Source: Oscillibacter sp. (GTDB lineage: Bacteria; Bacillota; Clostridia; Oscillospirales; Oscillospiraceae). From it: DNA of 5,953 bases. The position numbers were made by a program, and so were the translations under genes. The stretch covers positions 1 through 5,953 of the forward strand of contig JAKSQE010000085.1 in NCBI GenBank assembly GCA_024404295.1. The letters run 5' to 3'. Positions 1 to 5,007 of the stretch are shown one piece after another. Each line of letters opens with the position of its first letter. Within the stretch, counting starts at the first letter, position 1. The notes beneath the pieces were generated by a model. The model saw nothing but the letters and a program-made list of their open reading frames with translations. It was not told where the DNA came from and made no database searches.

Positions 1-57
1 CAGCTGAATGGCATTCCACCGGAGAATGGAAAACTGATTCGTTCAGCGAAAGGATAA
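1..57 (+). CDS. C-terminal end of an unidentified protein (partial)
   Basis: Frame 1 is open from the window edge to a TAA at 55-57 and encodes 18 residues, ending ...NGKLIRSAKG. A bidirectional hairpin terminator begins two bases later, which is where the end of a plus-strand gene would be expected, and secG converges from the other side. Eighteen open codons alone are weak evidence, since a random frame is often open that long, so the call rests mainly on the position of the terminator. One other plus frame is also open here but runs straight through the terminator, which makes it less likely. No family can be recognised from so short a tail. The alternative is noncoding sequence upstream of a minus-strand gene lying outside the window. 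Confidence 0.4.
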   Translation, partial: QLNGIPPENGKLIRSAKG

Positions 58-58
58 A

Positions 59-84
59 AAAGACACCGCATCAGCGGTGTCTTT
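59..84. terminator. Bidirectional intrinsic terminator between the partial gene and secG
   Basis: An 11-bp perfect stem (59-69 with 74-84) closes a 4-base loop (70-73). In the minus direction the stem is followed by a run of six T, so it is a strong terminator for secG, whose stop codon lies 13 bases upstream. In the plus direction the stem ends in three T, a weaker signal that could serve the partial gene at 1-57. Confidence 0.85.
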
Positions 85-97
85 CGTATGCGATAGA

Positions 98-337
98 TTA
101 GCCCAGGATCAGCAGAATCAGAGTCAGCACCAGGAACAGAGCGCCGCACCACTTGGTAGCACGGGCCAGCTTTGCGTCCATGGTCTTAGCCTTATTCTTA
201 GCCAGGAAAGAATCAGCTACGCCGCCAATGGCACCGGACAGGCCAGCGCTCTTACCGGACTGGAACAGAACGATAAGGATAATAGCCAGACCGCACAGCA
301 GCTGCAGAATCGTAATAGCAAGTTTTAAAGCTCCCAT
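98..337 (-). CDS. secG: Preprotein translocase subunit SecG
   Basis: Small membrane subunit of the SecYEG channel, which assists SecA-driven export of unfolded proteins across the cytoplasmic membrane. The 79-residue product has two hydrophobic segments (about residues 5-25 and 62-78) joined by the conserved SecG loop QSGKSAGLSGAIGG (26-39), matching the family in length and topology. The start at 337 is chosen because a GGAGG (351-347) lies nine bases upstream; an in-frame ATG at 361 would add eight residues and place this GGAGG inside the coding region. The gene has its own promoter and terminator, so it appears monocistronic here. In many Firmicutes secG is followed by rnr and smpB; if they are present they lie beyond a strong terminator, outside the window. 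Confidence 0.95.
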   Translation of the reverse strand: MGALKLAITILQLLCGLAIILIVLFQSGKSAGLSGAIGGVADSFLAKNKAKTMDAKLARATKWCGALFLVLTLILLILG

Positions 338-361
338 ATGGAATAACCTCCAAACATTCAC

Positions 362-378
362 TCACGCCATAGGCGTGA
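362..378 (-). other. Small hairpin in the secG leader
   Basis: A 7-bp perfect inverted repeat (362-368 with 372-378) with a 3-base loop falls within the predicted secG 5' untranslated region, 10 bases upstream of the GGAGG. There is no T run, so it is not a terminator. It could stabilise the mRNA or be a protein site; it may also be chance. Confidence 0.45.
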
Positions 379-399
379 AAAGTCATCTTACAGATGGTA

Positions 400-428
400 A
401 TGTTATCATAGTTTTTATCTCTTTTCAA
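400..428 (-). promoter_or_regulatory. Predicted secG promoter (vegetative sigma type)
   Basis: On the minus strand, TTGAAA (428-423) and TAACAT (405-400) are separated by 17 bases, and a TGA immediately before the -10 gives an extended -10. Transcription would start near 393, giving a leader of about 55 bases before the secG ATG. This is a consensus match by eye, not a measured start. Confidence 0.6.
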
Positions 429-502
429 GTAGATTTTCAAAAAAACACCATCATTTTGAAAAAGACAGCGAAAAAAACAGGAAAAAGAGATCACAAAAAA
501 TT

Positions 503-516
503 GGAACAAATGTTTG
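503..516. promoter_or_regulatory. LexA (SOS) box in the lexA promoter
   Basis: The sequence GGAACAAATGTTTG fits the Bacillus-type LexA/DinR operator CGAACRNRYGTTYC at 12 of 14 positions, missing only the outermost base on each side. It overlaps the predicted -35 of lexA (514-519), so bound repressor would block RNA polymerase. This is the expected arrangement for negative autoregulation of lexA. I see no second box in the intergenic region. Confidence 0.8.
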
Positions 517-542
517 CTTTTTGAAAAAGAATGTGATATACT
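514..542 (+). promoter_or_regulatory. Predicted lexA promoter
   Basis: TTGCTT (514-519) and TATACT (537-542) are separated by 17 bases, with TGA before the -10 forming an extended -10. The start of transcription would be near 549, about 44 bases before the lexA ATG. Several A-runs lie just upstream (482-486 and 495-500), in the position expected for an UP-type element. Confidence 0.7.
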
Positions 543-592
543 ATTCGCAGATCAGTCGGCAAAGGCGATACGCTTGAATGGAGGTTTTCCAT

Positions 593-1201
593 ATGTTAAC
601 GAAAATGCAGCAAAAGATTTACGAATACATCGAATCTTGCATTCGCGAACAGGGCTACCCCCCCTCGGTTCGAGAAATCGGAGAGGCTGTGGGTCTGCGT
701 TCCCCCTCGACAGTGCATTTTCATTTGAAGAATCTGGAAGAAGCAGGTGTGATTTCTATCGGTTCCGGTAAAGGCCGTGCGATCCGGCTGACCAAAGCAT
801 CTGCGCCTACACCGGAAGTTTCCTATGAGGAGCCTGATCGGGTGCCTATTGTGGGGAATGTGGCAGCCGGTAGTCCGATTTTGGCAGAGCAGAATATTGA
901 AGACTACCTGACTTTTGATGTTGGCGGCCGTAGTGATGAATACTTTGCGCTGCGAGTGCGAGGTGAGTCTATGATCAACGCCGGTATTTTGCCCGGTGAT
1001 TTGGTCGTGGTACGCAGCCAACGCACTTGCAATCAGGGCGAGATCGTTGTGGCGATGATTGATGATGAGGCTACCGTGAAACGCTTTTCCAGAAAGAACG
1101 GCCAGATCTGGCTTTTGCCGGAGAACGAAGCCTATTCTCCTATTGACGGCACCTATGCGCAAATTTTGGGTAAGGTTGCCGCTGTGGTGCGGCAATATTA
1201 A
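593..1201 (+). CDS. lexA: LexA, SOS-response transcriptional repressor
   Basis: Repressor of DNA-damage genes that cuts itself when activated RecA filaments form. The 202-residue protein has the two expected parts: an N-terminal winged helix-turn-helix (about 1-66, with recognition helix around SPSTVHFHLKNLEEAG) and a C-terminal peptidase S24 domain. Self-cleavage residues are all visible: the Ala92-Gly93 scissile bond in VGNVAAGSP, the nucleophile Ser126 in RGESM, and Lys163 in ATVKRF. Its length is normal for the family. The start at 593 is preceded by GGAGG (580-584) at eight bases; an in-frame ATG at 578 would overlap that site and adds an atypical MEVFH leader. A LexA box over the promoter implies autoregulation. 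The gene is followed at once by a terminator and converges on sigK. Confidence 0.97.
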   Translation: MLTKMQQKIYEYIESCIREQGYPPSVREIGEAVGLRSPSTVHFHLKNLEEAGVISIGSGKGRAIRLTKASAPTPEVSYEEPDRVPIVGNVAAGSPILAEQNIEDYLTFDVGGRSDEYFALRVRGESMINAGILPGDLVVVRSQRTCNQGEIVVAMIDDEATVKRFSRKNGQIWLLPENEAYSPIDGTYAQILGKVAAVVRQY

Positions 1202-1205
1202 AAGC

Positions 1206-1232
1206 AAAGAGGGCTGCTATGCAGCCCTCTTT
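1206..1232. terminator. Bidirectional terminator shared by lexA and sigK
   Basis: A 12-bp perfect stem (1206-1217 with 1221-1232) with a 3-base loop fills nearly all of the 31 bases between the lexA stop (1201) and the sigK stop (1233). The plus-strand side ends in TCTTTT, serving lexA. On the minus strand the stem starts directly after the sigK stop and ends in TTT, with a short TTTT a few bases beyond. Confidence 0.85.
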
Positions 1233-1934
1233 TCAGCGAGATTGAATGGGACGATCCATCTCGATGCGAAGCTTTTCCAGAGCGCGTTTTTCAATGCGCG
1301 ATACATAACTACGGGAAATGCCGAATGAAGATGCGATTTCTCGTTGCGTTAAGGGAATCGTGCCACCAAGCCCATAGCGCAGGCGAATGATTTTTGCCTC
1401 ACGAGGAGACAGACATTGCCCCACCAGTTCCCGCAAGCGCAAGGCGCTGTCTCGATTGTAGAGATCATCCAGCATAGTGTCGTCCACGCCGATCACATCC
1501 ATGAGCTGCAGACTGTTTCCGTCCTGATCAGAGTCAATGGAATCAGACAGCGAAACCTCGCCCTGTAATTTCTTTTGACTGCGGAAATACATGAGGATCT
1601 CGTTTTCAATACAGCGGGCGGCATACGTGGCCAGCCGTGCACCTTTGGAAGGGTCAAAGCTGGAAATACCCTTAATAAGGCCGATGGTTCCGATCGAGAT
1701 GAGATCTTCCTGATCGGCATTTTGCGTAAAGTATTTCTTCACAATATGTGCTACAAGGCGCAGATTTCGCTCAATCAAGACATCCCGCGCCTCCGGATCT
1801 CCCTGGGCGAGACGCTCCAGCCAATGGCGCTCTTCGGCGGCTGTTAGAGGGCGGGGAAAGGAACCGTTTCCCCGGTCTAAACGTAAAGACAGCAGTAAGG
1901 TGTTGGCAAAAAGCAGTAAAGCGGCAGACAGCAT
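1233..1934 (-). CDS. sigK: Sporulation sigma factor SigK (pro-sigma-K), uninterrupted
   Basis: Late mother-cell sigma factor that directs transcription of cortex, coat and maturation genes during endospore formation. The 233-residue product starts with a hydrophobic pro-segment (about 1-18), followed by a GNGSFPRPL stretch that parallels NNAFPQPL of Bacillus subtilis pro-sigma-K. Region 2 holds NLRLVAHIVKK (57-67), DLISIGTIGLIKGI (77-90) and LATYAARCIENEILMYFR (101-118). Region 4 ends in the helix-turn-helix TQREIASSFGISRSYVSRIE (196-215). VAHIVKK and GISRSYVSRIEKRAL resemble SigK more than SigE. The start at 1934 has AGGAGG six bases upstream; the open frame continues far upstream, antisense to the next gene, but without support. 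The pro-segment implies activation by a SpoIVFB-type membrane protease. No skin-type insertion splits the gene. Confidence 0.9.
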   Translation of the reverse strand: MLSAALLLFANTLLLSLRLDRGNGSFPRPLTAAEERHWLERLAQGDPEARDVLIERNLRLVAHIVKKYFTQNADQEDLISIGTIGLIKGISSFDPSKGARLATYAARCIENEILMYFRSQKKLQGEVSLSDSIDSDQDGNSLQLMDVIGVDDTMLDDLYNRDSALRLRELVGQCLSPREAKIIRLRYGLGGTIPLTQREIASSFGISRSYVSRIEKRALEKLRIEMDRPIQSR

Positions 1935-2003
1935 AGGATCCCTCCTCTCTTTGTCTTTATGCGAGAAGGGGAAGTCCCTATGCTTGCGCATGAAATGAGC
2001 GCA

Positions 2004-2032
2004 TTGAACTTTGAGAAACGGTGTGGTAAGAT
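2004..2032 (+). promoter_or_regulatory. Possible promoter of the GIY-YIG gene
   Basis: TTGAAC (2004-2009) and TAAGAT (2027-2032) are separated by 17 bases, with TGG before the -10 (extended -10 form). Each hexamer matches the vegetative consensus at four of six positions. Transcription would begin near 2039, leaving a short leader that just contains the ribosome binding site. Confidence 0.45.
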
Positions 2033-2054
2033 TCGTGGGAAAGAGGGTGACAGC

Positions 2055-2297
2055 ATGAGTTGGAGTGTTTATATTCTGCGCTGCGGAGATGGTTCTTTGT
2101 ATACCGGGTGTACCACCGATGTGGAGCGGCGGTTGAAAGAGCATCAAAGTGGAAAAGGTGCAAAATACACCCGTAGTCATGGCCCGGTAAGCTTGGCCTA
2201 TCAGGAAGAGGTGGAAGACCGCTCTGCTGCACTTCGTCGAGAGGCCGCAATAAAAAAGTTGAGTCGGGCGGAAAAGGAGAAAATGCTTTTCAATTGA
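2055..2297 (+). CDS. Small GIY-YIG domain protein (YhbQ/UPF0213 family)
   Basis: An 80-residue protein consisting of little more than a GIY-YIG nuclease fold. The two halves of the signature are VYILRC (5-10) and LYTGC (15-19), followed by TTDVERRLKEH (20-30) with the conserved Arg and His, QSGKGAKYTR (31-40), and the putative metal-binding Glu63 in ALRREAAIKKL. This order and spacing closely follow Escherichia coli YhbQ, a stand-alone GIY-YIG protein. The cellular role of the family is poorly defined; DNA cleavage or repair is likely from the fold but inferred. The start at 2055 has a GAGGGTGA just upstream; an in-frame ATG at 1959 would add 32 residues that do not resemble the family and lacks a ribosome binding site. 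The gene is divergent from sigK and convergent with the binding-protein gene, apparently alone in its transcript. Confidence 0.9.
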   Translation: MSWSVYILRCGDGSLYTGCTTDVERRLKEHQSGKGAKYTRSHGPVSLAYQEEVEDRSAALRREAAIKKLSRAEKEKMLFN

Positions 2298-2318
2298 TCG
2301 CTGACAAAAGAATTTGAA

Positions 2319-2355
2319 AACAGCCTGATACCTCAAATCGAGGTATCAGGCTGTT
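2319..2355. terminator. Long hairpin terminator between the GIY-YIG gene and the binding-protein gene
   Basis: A 16-bp perfect stem (2319-2334 with 2340-2355) closes a 5-base loop. On the minus strand the stem begins seven bases after the binding-protein stop and ends in TTTT, a plausible intrinsic terminator for that operon. In the plus direction no T run follows, so for the GIY-YIG gene it may act mainly as an mRNA 3' end stabiliser or weak terminator. Confidence 0.8.
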
Positions 2356-2361
2356 GCTGTA

Positions 2362-3894
2362 TTAGGATTCTTTCAAGTGAATCACGCAGGAAGACAAATC
2401 ATAGAACGGTTCTGCGACGGTGGGAGATAGTCCCTCCAGCACATCGGACTGTGTCAATACGGATACTTTCTTAAAGCATATGGGCACAATTGGAGCAGAG
2501 GACTGTAAATATCGGCACAAATTTCTCATGGCGGCGGAGGGATCATCCGCAGAGCGATAAGCCAAAAGAAGTTCGTCGATCTCAGGATCATATCGTCTGC
2601 CATAGTTCAAACTTCCACCGGTAGCCAGTAAAGCAGACAGATCCCAGTCTGCCTGAAGCTTTACCTCCCCGTAATACAGGTCATACTTTCCGGTAGCAAG
2701 GGCTGCTAAGAAGTCCTCCCATGGCAGAGCGAGGACTTCCATAGGGATACCGGCTGTGGTAAAAGCGGAAGCCAGATAGGTCGCTGCTGCGACCTTAAAG
2801 GAGTTTTCTGAATTGACCAACAGGGTCAAAGTTTGCTTGGGCGTATAACCGGAGGCTTTTAGTGCAGAGGAAAAACCTGCGGAGGAATAGGGGATTTCCA
2901 AAGAGGTGGGATAGAAAGGAGATGCGGGCGAAACAGGGAACTGTGCGGAGCGGCCGTGGCCGGATAAATAGGCGCTTACCAGATGGTCACGGTTGATGCC
3001 TTTGGATAGGCAGCTTCGGAAAGCGGCGTTGTCCAGGGGGGCCTTGGACATGTTGCATCCCAGAAACTGCAGCACAGTGGTGTCTGTAGCCCAGTGGTCA
3101 AATCGGCCGGTGGCATTGATAGGGGTCGAACCGGTCATATCCGCAACCATAAGCTGAATATCTCGAGATGTAAATCGGTATAGTACCGCATTTTGGTCGG
3201 AGGTTTCAGCTAAAAGAATTCGGCCGGTAGGCTGTGAATTTCCCTGCCACCAGTTTTGGCTGGCCATAAGAGAAGCACTGCCGTCCAATTCTGCATACAG
3301 GTACGGGCCTGTGCCAATAGGAATGTCTTTTTCTGAGCCTGATTTGACAATGGGAATATCCAGCAAAGCAATAAAGTTAACGTTGGGCTGATAGAGGGAA
3401 ATAGTCAGAATGTTTCCTCTGGCGATAATAGATTGCACGTTTGATAAACGGCTTTCGTATCGGGGAGAAGATTTTGCCCGTAGCAAAGAAGCACGGGCAT
3501 CTGCAGCAGTCAGAGGAGTACCATCGGAAAAGACGATCCCATCACGGAGGGTCAGAACATAGACCGTTGCGGCATCGTTTTGCGTGTAGGACTCACATAA
3601 AACAGGATGAGGTTGAAATGTGGAGTCCAACTGAAACAGACTTTCACAAATCAGGGAAGAGACAACCTGCTGCATTCCGTCGGGGCAGGTGAGTGGGTCC
3701 AGCGTTTGACCGGCCAGATAGGGGAGCGAAAGCACAGTGGGTAGTAGCGTTTCTTCCTGCGCTTCCTGTGGCTCGCTGCTCTGATCGTGGGGCCATAATG
3801 TATCGTCTTCCGTTTTGTCGGAAACATCCTGCCAGCAGCCGGTAAGTGTGCAAGTCATCCATATTGCAAGAAAACAGGCGAATAAACGTTTCAT
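2362..3894 (-). CDS. Lipoprotein substrate-binding protein, oligopeptide ABC transporter family (SBP_bac_5)
   Basis: Extracellular solute receptor, probably tethered to the outer face of the membrane, delivering peptides or a similar ligand to an ABC importer. The 510-residue product begins with a signal peptide (KR then a hydrophobic core) and a lipobox LTGC with Cys20 as the lipidation site, then an acidic, flexible linker to about residue 50. Family features are TLDPLTCPDG (64-73), the signature LRDGIVFSDGTPLTAADA (116-133), GTGPY (194-198) and the FRSCLSKGINRDHLV segment (292-306). The start at 3894 has AAGGAG five bases upstream; the open frame extends upstream only into pgeF. Its ATG overlaps the pgeF TGA as ATGA, pointing to coupled translation. 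No permease or ATPase gene is present here, so its transporter must lie elsewhere. The ligand cannot be told from sequence. Confidence 0.9.
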   Translation of the reverse strand: MKRLFACFLAIWMTCTLTGCWQDVSDKTEDDTLWPHDQSSEPQEAQEETLLPTVLSLPYLAGQTLDPLTCPDGMQQVVSSLICESLFQLDSTFQPHPVLCESYTQNDAATVYVLTLRDGIVFSDGTPLTAADARASLLRAKSSPRYESRLSNVQSIIARGNILTISLYQPNVNFIALLDIPIVKSGSEKDIPIGTGPYLYAELDGSASLMASQNWWQGNSQPTGRILLAETSDQNAVLYRFTSRDIQLMVADMTGSTPINATGRFDHWATDTTVLQFLGCNMSKAPLDNAAFRSCLSKGINRDHLVSAYLSGHGRSAQFPVSPASPFYPTSLEIPYSSAGFSSALKASGYTPKQTLTLLVNSENSFKVAAATYLASAFTTAGIPMEVLALPWEDFLAALATGKYDLYYGEVKLQADWDLSALLATGGSLNYGRRYDPEIDELLLAYRSADDPSAAMRNLCRYLQSSAPIVPICFKKVSVLTQSDVLEGLSPTVAEPFYDLSSCVIHLKES

Positions 3895-4712
3895 GAAAGC
3901 TCCTTCGGGCAGACAATCACAGCACCTTGCACACCACGGGCATTTCCCATTTTTCGATGGGACCAGAACAGCTCCGGATGGCAGCCTGTGCATAGATCGC
4001 TTACATCAATATTTTTCTGCAAAATACCGGATCGTACCAGCCATTGACGGTTAATACCGGACAGGTCGATATGATATTTGGGAGTGCGGAATTGAATGAA
4101 CGGCTCCGCATCCGCTCCTAATGCGCTCCGCATAGCTTCGGGTACATCGGAATCTGATTCGAAACAGCAAGAGCCGATACAAGGACCTAACGCTGCATGG
4201 ATGTTTTCAGGATTTGCGCCGTATTCCGATGCCATCGCTTTCACGGTTTTTTCAACAATCCCGGCGGCGCAGCCACGCCATCCGGCGTGAGCGGCGCCAA
4301 CCGCTCCGGTGATGGGGTCGTGCAGCAGCACCGTGCCGCAGTCGGCGGAAAAGACAACAAGAGACATTCCGGGCACATTGGTCACCAGAGCGTCCACATC
4401 GGTATAATCTCTGGGACGCAGCAGACCTTTTCCTGCATCTTTTTCGCTCACGACACGGACATGATCAGTATGGGTCTGTTGAGTCAAGACACCCTTTGAG
4501 ATATCTGCGCCGATGACGGCGAAGAGACGGCGGTAGTTTTCCAACACGGCTGCAGGATCATCGCCGCAGGCTTCGGCGCTGCGAAGATTTAGAGAATCCC
4601 ACGGTGCGGTTGATACACCGCCTAAGCGGGTGGAAAAACCGTGATTTACGTTTTTAAGCGTATCGGCTGTCAGCCAAACCAAACCGTTTTCCTCATGGGT
4701 CACAAAAGGCAT
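3891..4712 (-). CDS. pgeF: PgeF/YfiH-type laccase-domain protein (multicopper polyphenol oxidoreductase family)
   Basis: Member of the YfiH/YlmD/LACC1 family. Known members act on purine nucleosides (adenosine deamination and phosphorolysis), and Escherichia coli PgeF limits misincorporation of L-serine into peptidoglycan precursors; which applies here is not shown. The 273-residue length is normal. Metal-site residues are all present: His81 in QQTHTDH, Cys125 in SADC, and His142 in AHAGWRG. HGFSTRLGGVS (24-34) and LGPCIGSCCFE (175-185) are further family motifs. The start at 4712 has AGGAGG five bases upstream. There is little room for a private promoter between the start and the hairpin at 4743-4770, so it may depend on transcription from upstream, possibly from secA. 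Its TGA overlaps the ATG of the binding-protein gene. Confidence 0.93.
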   Translation of the reverse strand: MPFVTHEENGLVWLTADTLKNVNHGFSTRLGGVSTAPWDSLNLRSAEACGDDPAAVLENYRRLFAVIGADISKGVLTQQTHTDHVRVVSEKDAGKGLLRPRDYTDVDALVTNVPGMSLVVFSADCGTVLLHDPITGAVGAAHAGWRGCAAGIVEKTVKAMASEYGANPENIHAALGPCIGSCCFESDSDVPEAMRSALGADAEPFIQFRTPKYHIDLSGINRQWLVRSGILQKNIDVSDLCTGCHPELFWSHRKMGNARGVQGAVIVCPKELS

Positions 4713-4742
4713 AGAAACCTCCTAAAATGGAGTAAAGCTAAC

Positions 4743-4770
4743 AATTGGCGGCTCTTTTGAGCCGCCAATT
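4743..4770. terminator. Hairpin between secA and pgeF, possible terminator
   Basis: A 12-bp perfect stem (4743-4754 with 4759-4770) closes a TTTT/AAAA loop. On the minus strand, the direction of secA and pgeF, it is followed only by the broken tract TTGTTAG, so termination after secA may be incomplete. The best T run (four T after the stem base) is on the plus strand, where no upstream gene is seen. Partial read-through from secA into pgeF is an inference from this. Confidence 0.6.
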
Positions 4771-4813
4771 TTCTGCAATTATGTTCGTTGCGGCGGAAAG
4801 AACGATTACGTGA

Positions 4814-4873
4814 ATCCTTGTGGTACTCTGCGCAGTTGCACTTCTTCCACTTCAAACCGCTGCCGCAGGGGCT
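4814..4873 (-). pseudogene. Second, diverged copy of the secA 3' end (SEC-C motif remnant or unrecognised small gene)
   Basis: Read on the minus strand, these 20 codons encode SPCGSGLKWKKCNCAEYHKD, nearly the same as the last 20 residues of SecA encoded at 5070-5011. Over the 19 codons from the CCC onward, 47 of 57 bases agree, and 8 of the 10 differences fall at third codon positions. The copy is shifted to the -1 frame relative to secA. Its frame is open from 5002 to a TGA at 4702-4700, inside pgeF, but contains no ATG, GTG or TTG before the motif, and the 43 preceding codons give an Arg/Phe-rich sequence I do not recognise. The first zinc-ligand Cys is replaced by Ser, with a Cys one residue earlier. 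It could be the remnant of a duplicated gene end, a small zinc-finger gene with an unusual start or a frameshift, or an alternative SecA tail. Confidence 0.55.
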
Positions 4874-5007
4874 GCAGCCGAAGCGCCGCCGGTGGCGGAA
4901 AAAGCGAGGGTGCAGCGAGGAAATGGCACGTTTTGCGACCCGGAAGGGACGTAAAACGAAAAGCCATGACGGTGGAGTACCAGCGGCAAAGGAAAGAAAA
5001 CGTCAAA

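Noticed and set aside
596..1207. 203-codon minus-strand open frame opposite lexA
   Set aside because: It is a shadow of lexA. The plus-strand frame has all LexA catalytic residues, a ribosome binding site and a promoter with an SOS box.
1935..2060. Search for a sigma-E or sigma-K type promoter (CATA-containing -10) upstream of sigK
   Set aside because: CATA occurs twice on the minus strand, but neither copy has a matching -35 or the remaining -10 bases, so no sporulation promoter is called.
1935..2336. Long minus-strand extension of the sigK open frame, antisense to the GIY-YIG gene
   Set aside because: SigK similarity begins at the ATG at 1934, which has a well-placed AGGAGG. The extension overlaps a recognisable GIY-YIG gene on the other strand and resembles no protein.
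4774..4830. CATAAT on the minus strand as a -10 for pgeF
   Set aside because: No acceptable -35 lies 16-18 bases upstream, and transcription would have to pass the hairpin at 4743-4770 before reaching pgeF.
4806..5006. Minus-strand open frame of 66 codons (TTG start) after secA
   Set aside because: It reads through the SEC-C copy in the wrong frame (the conserved frame is a different one) and resembles no known protein. It might contribute only if a frameshift joined it to the motif.
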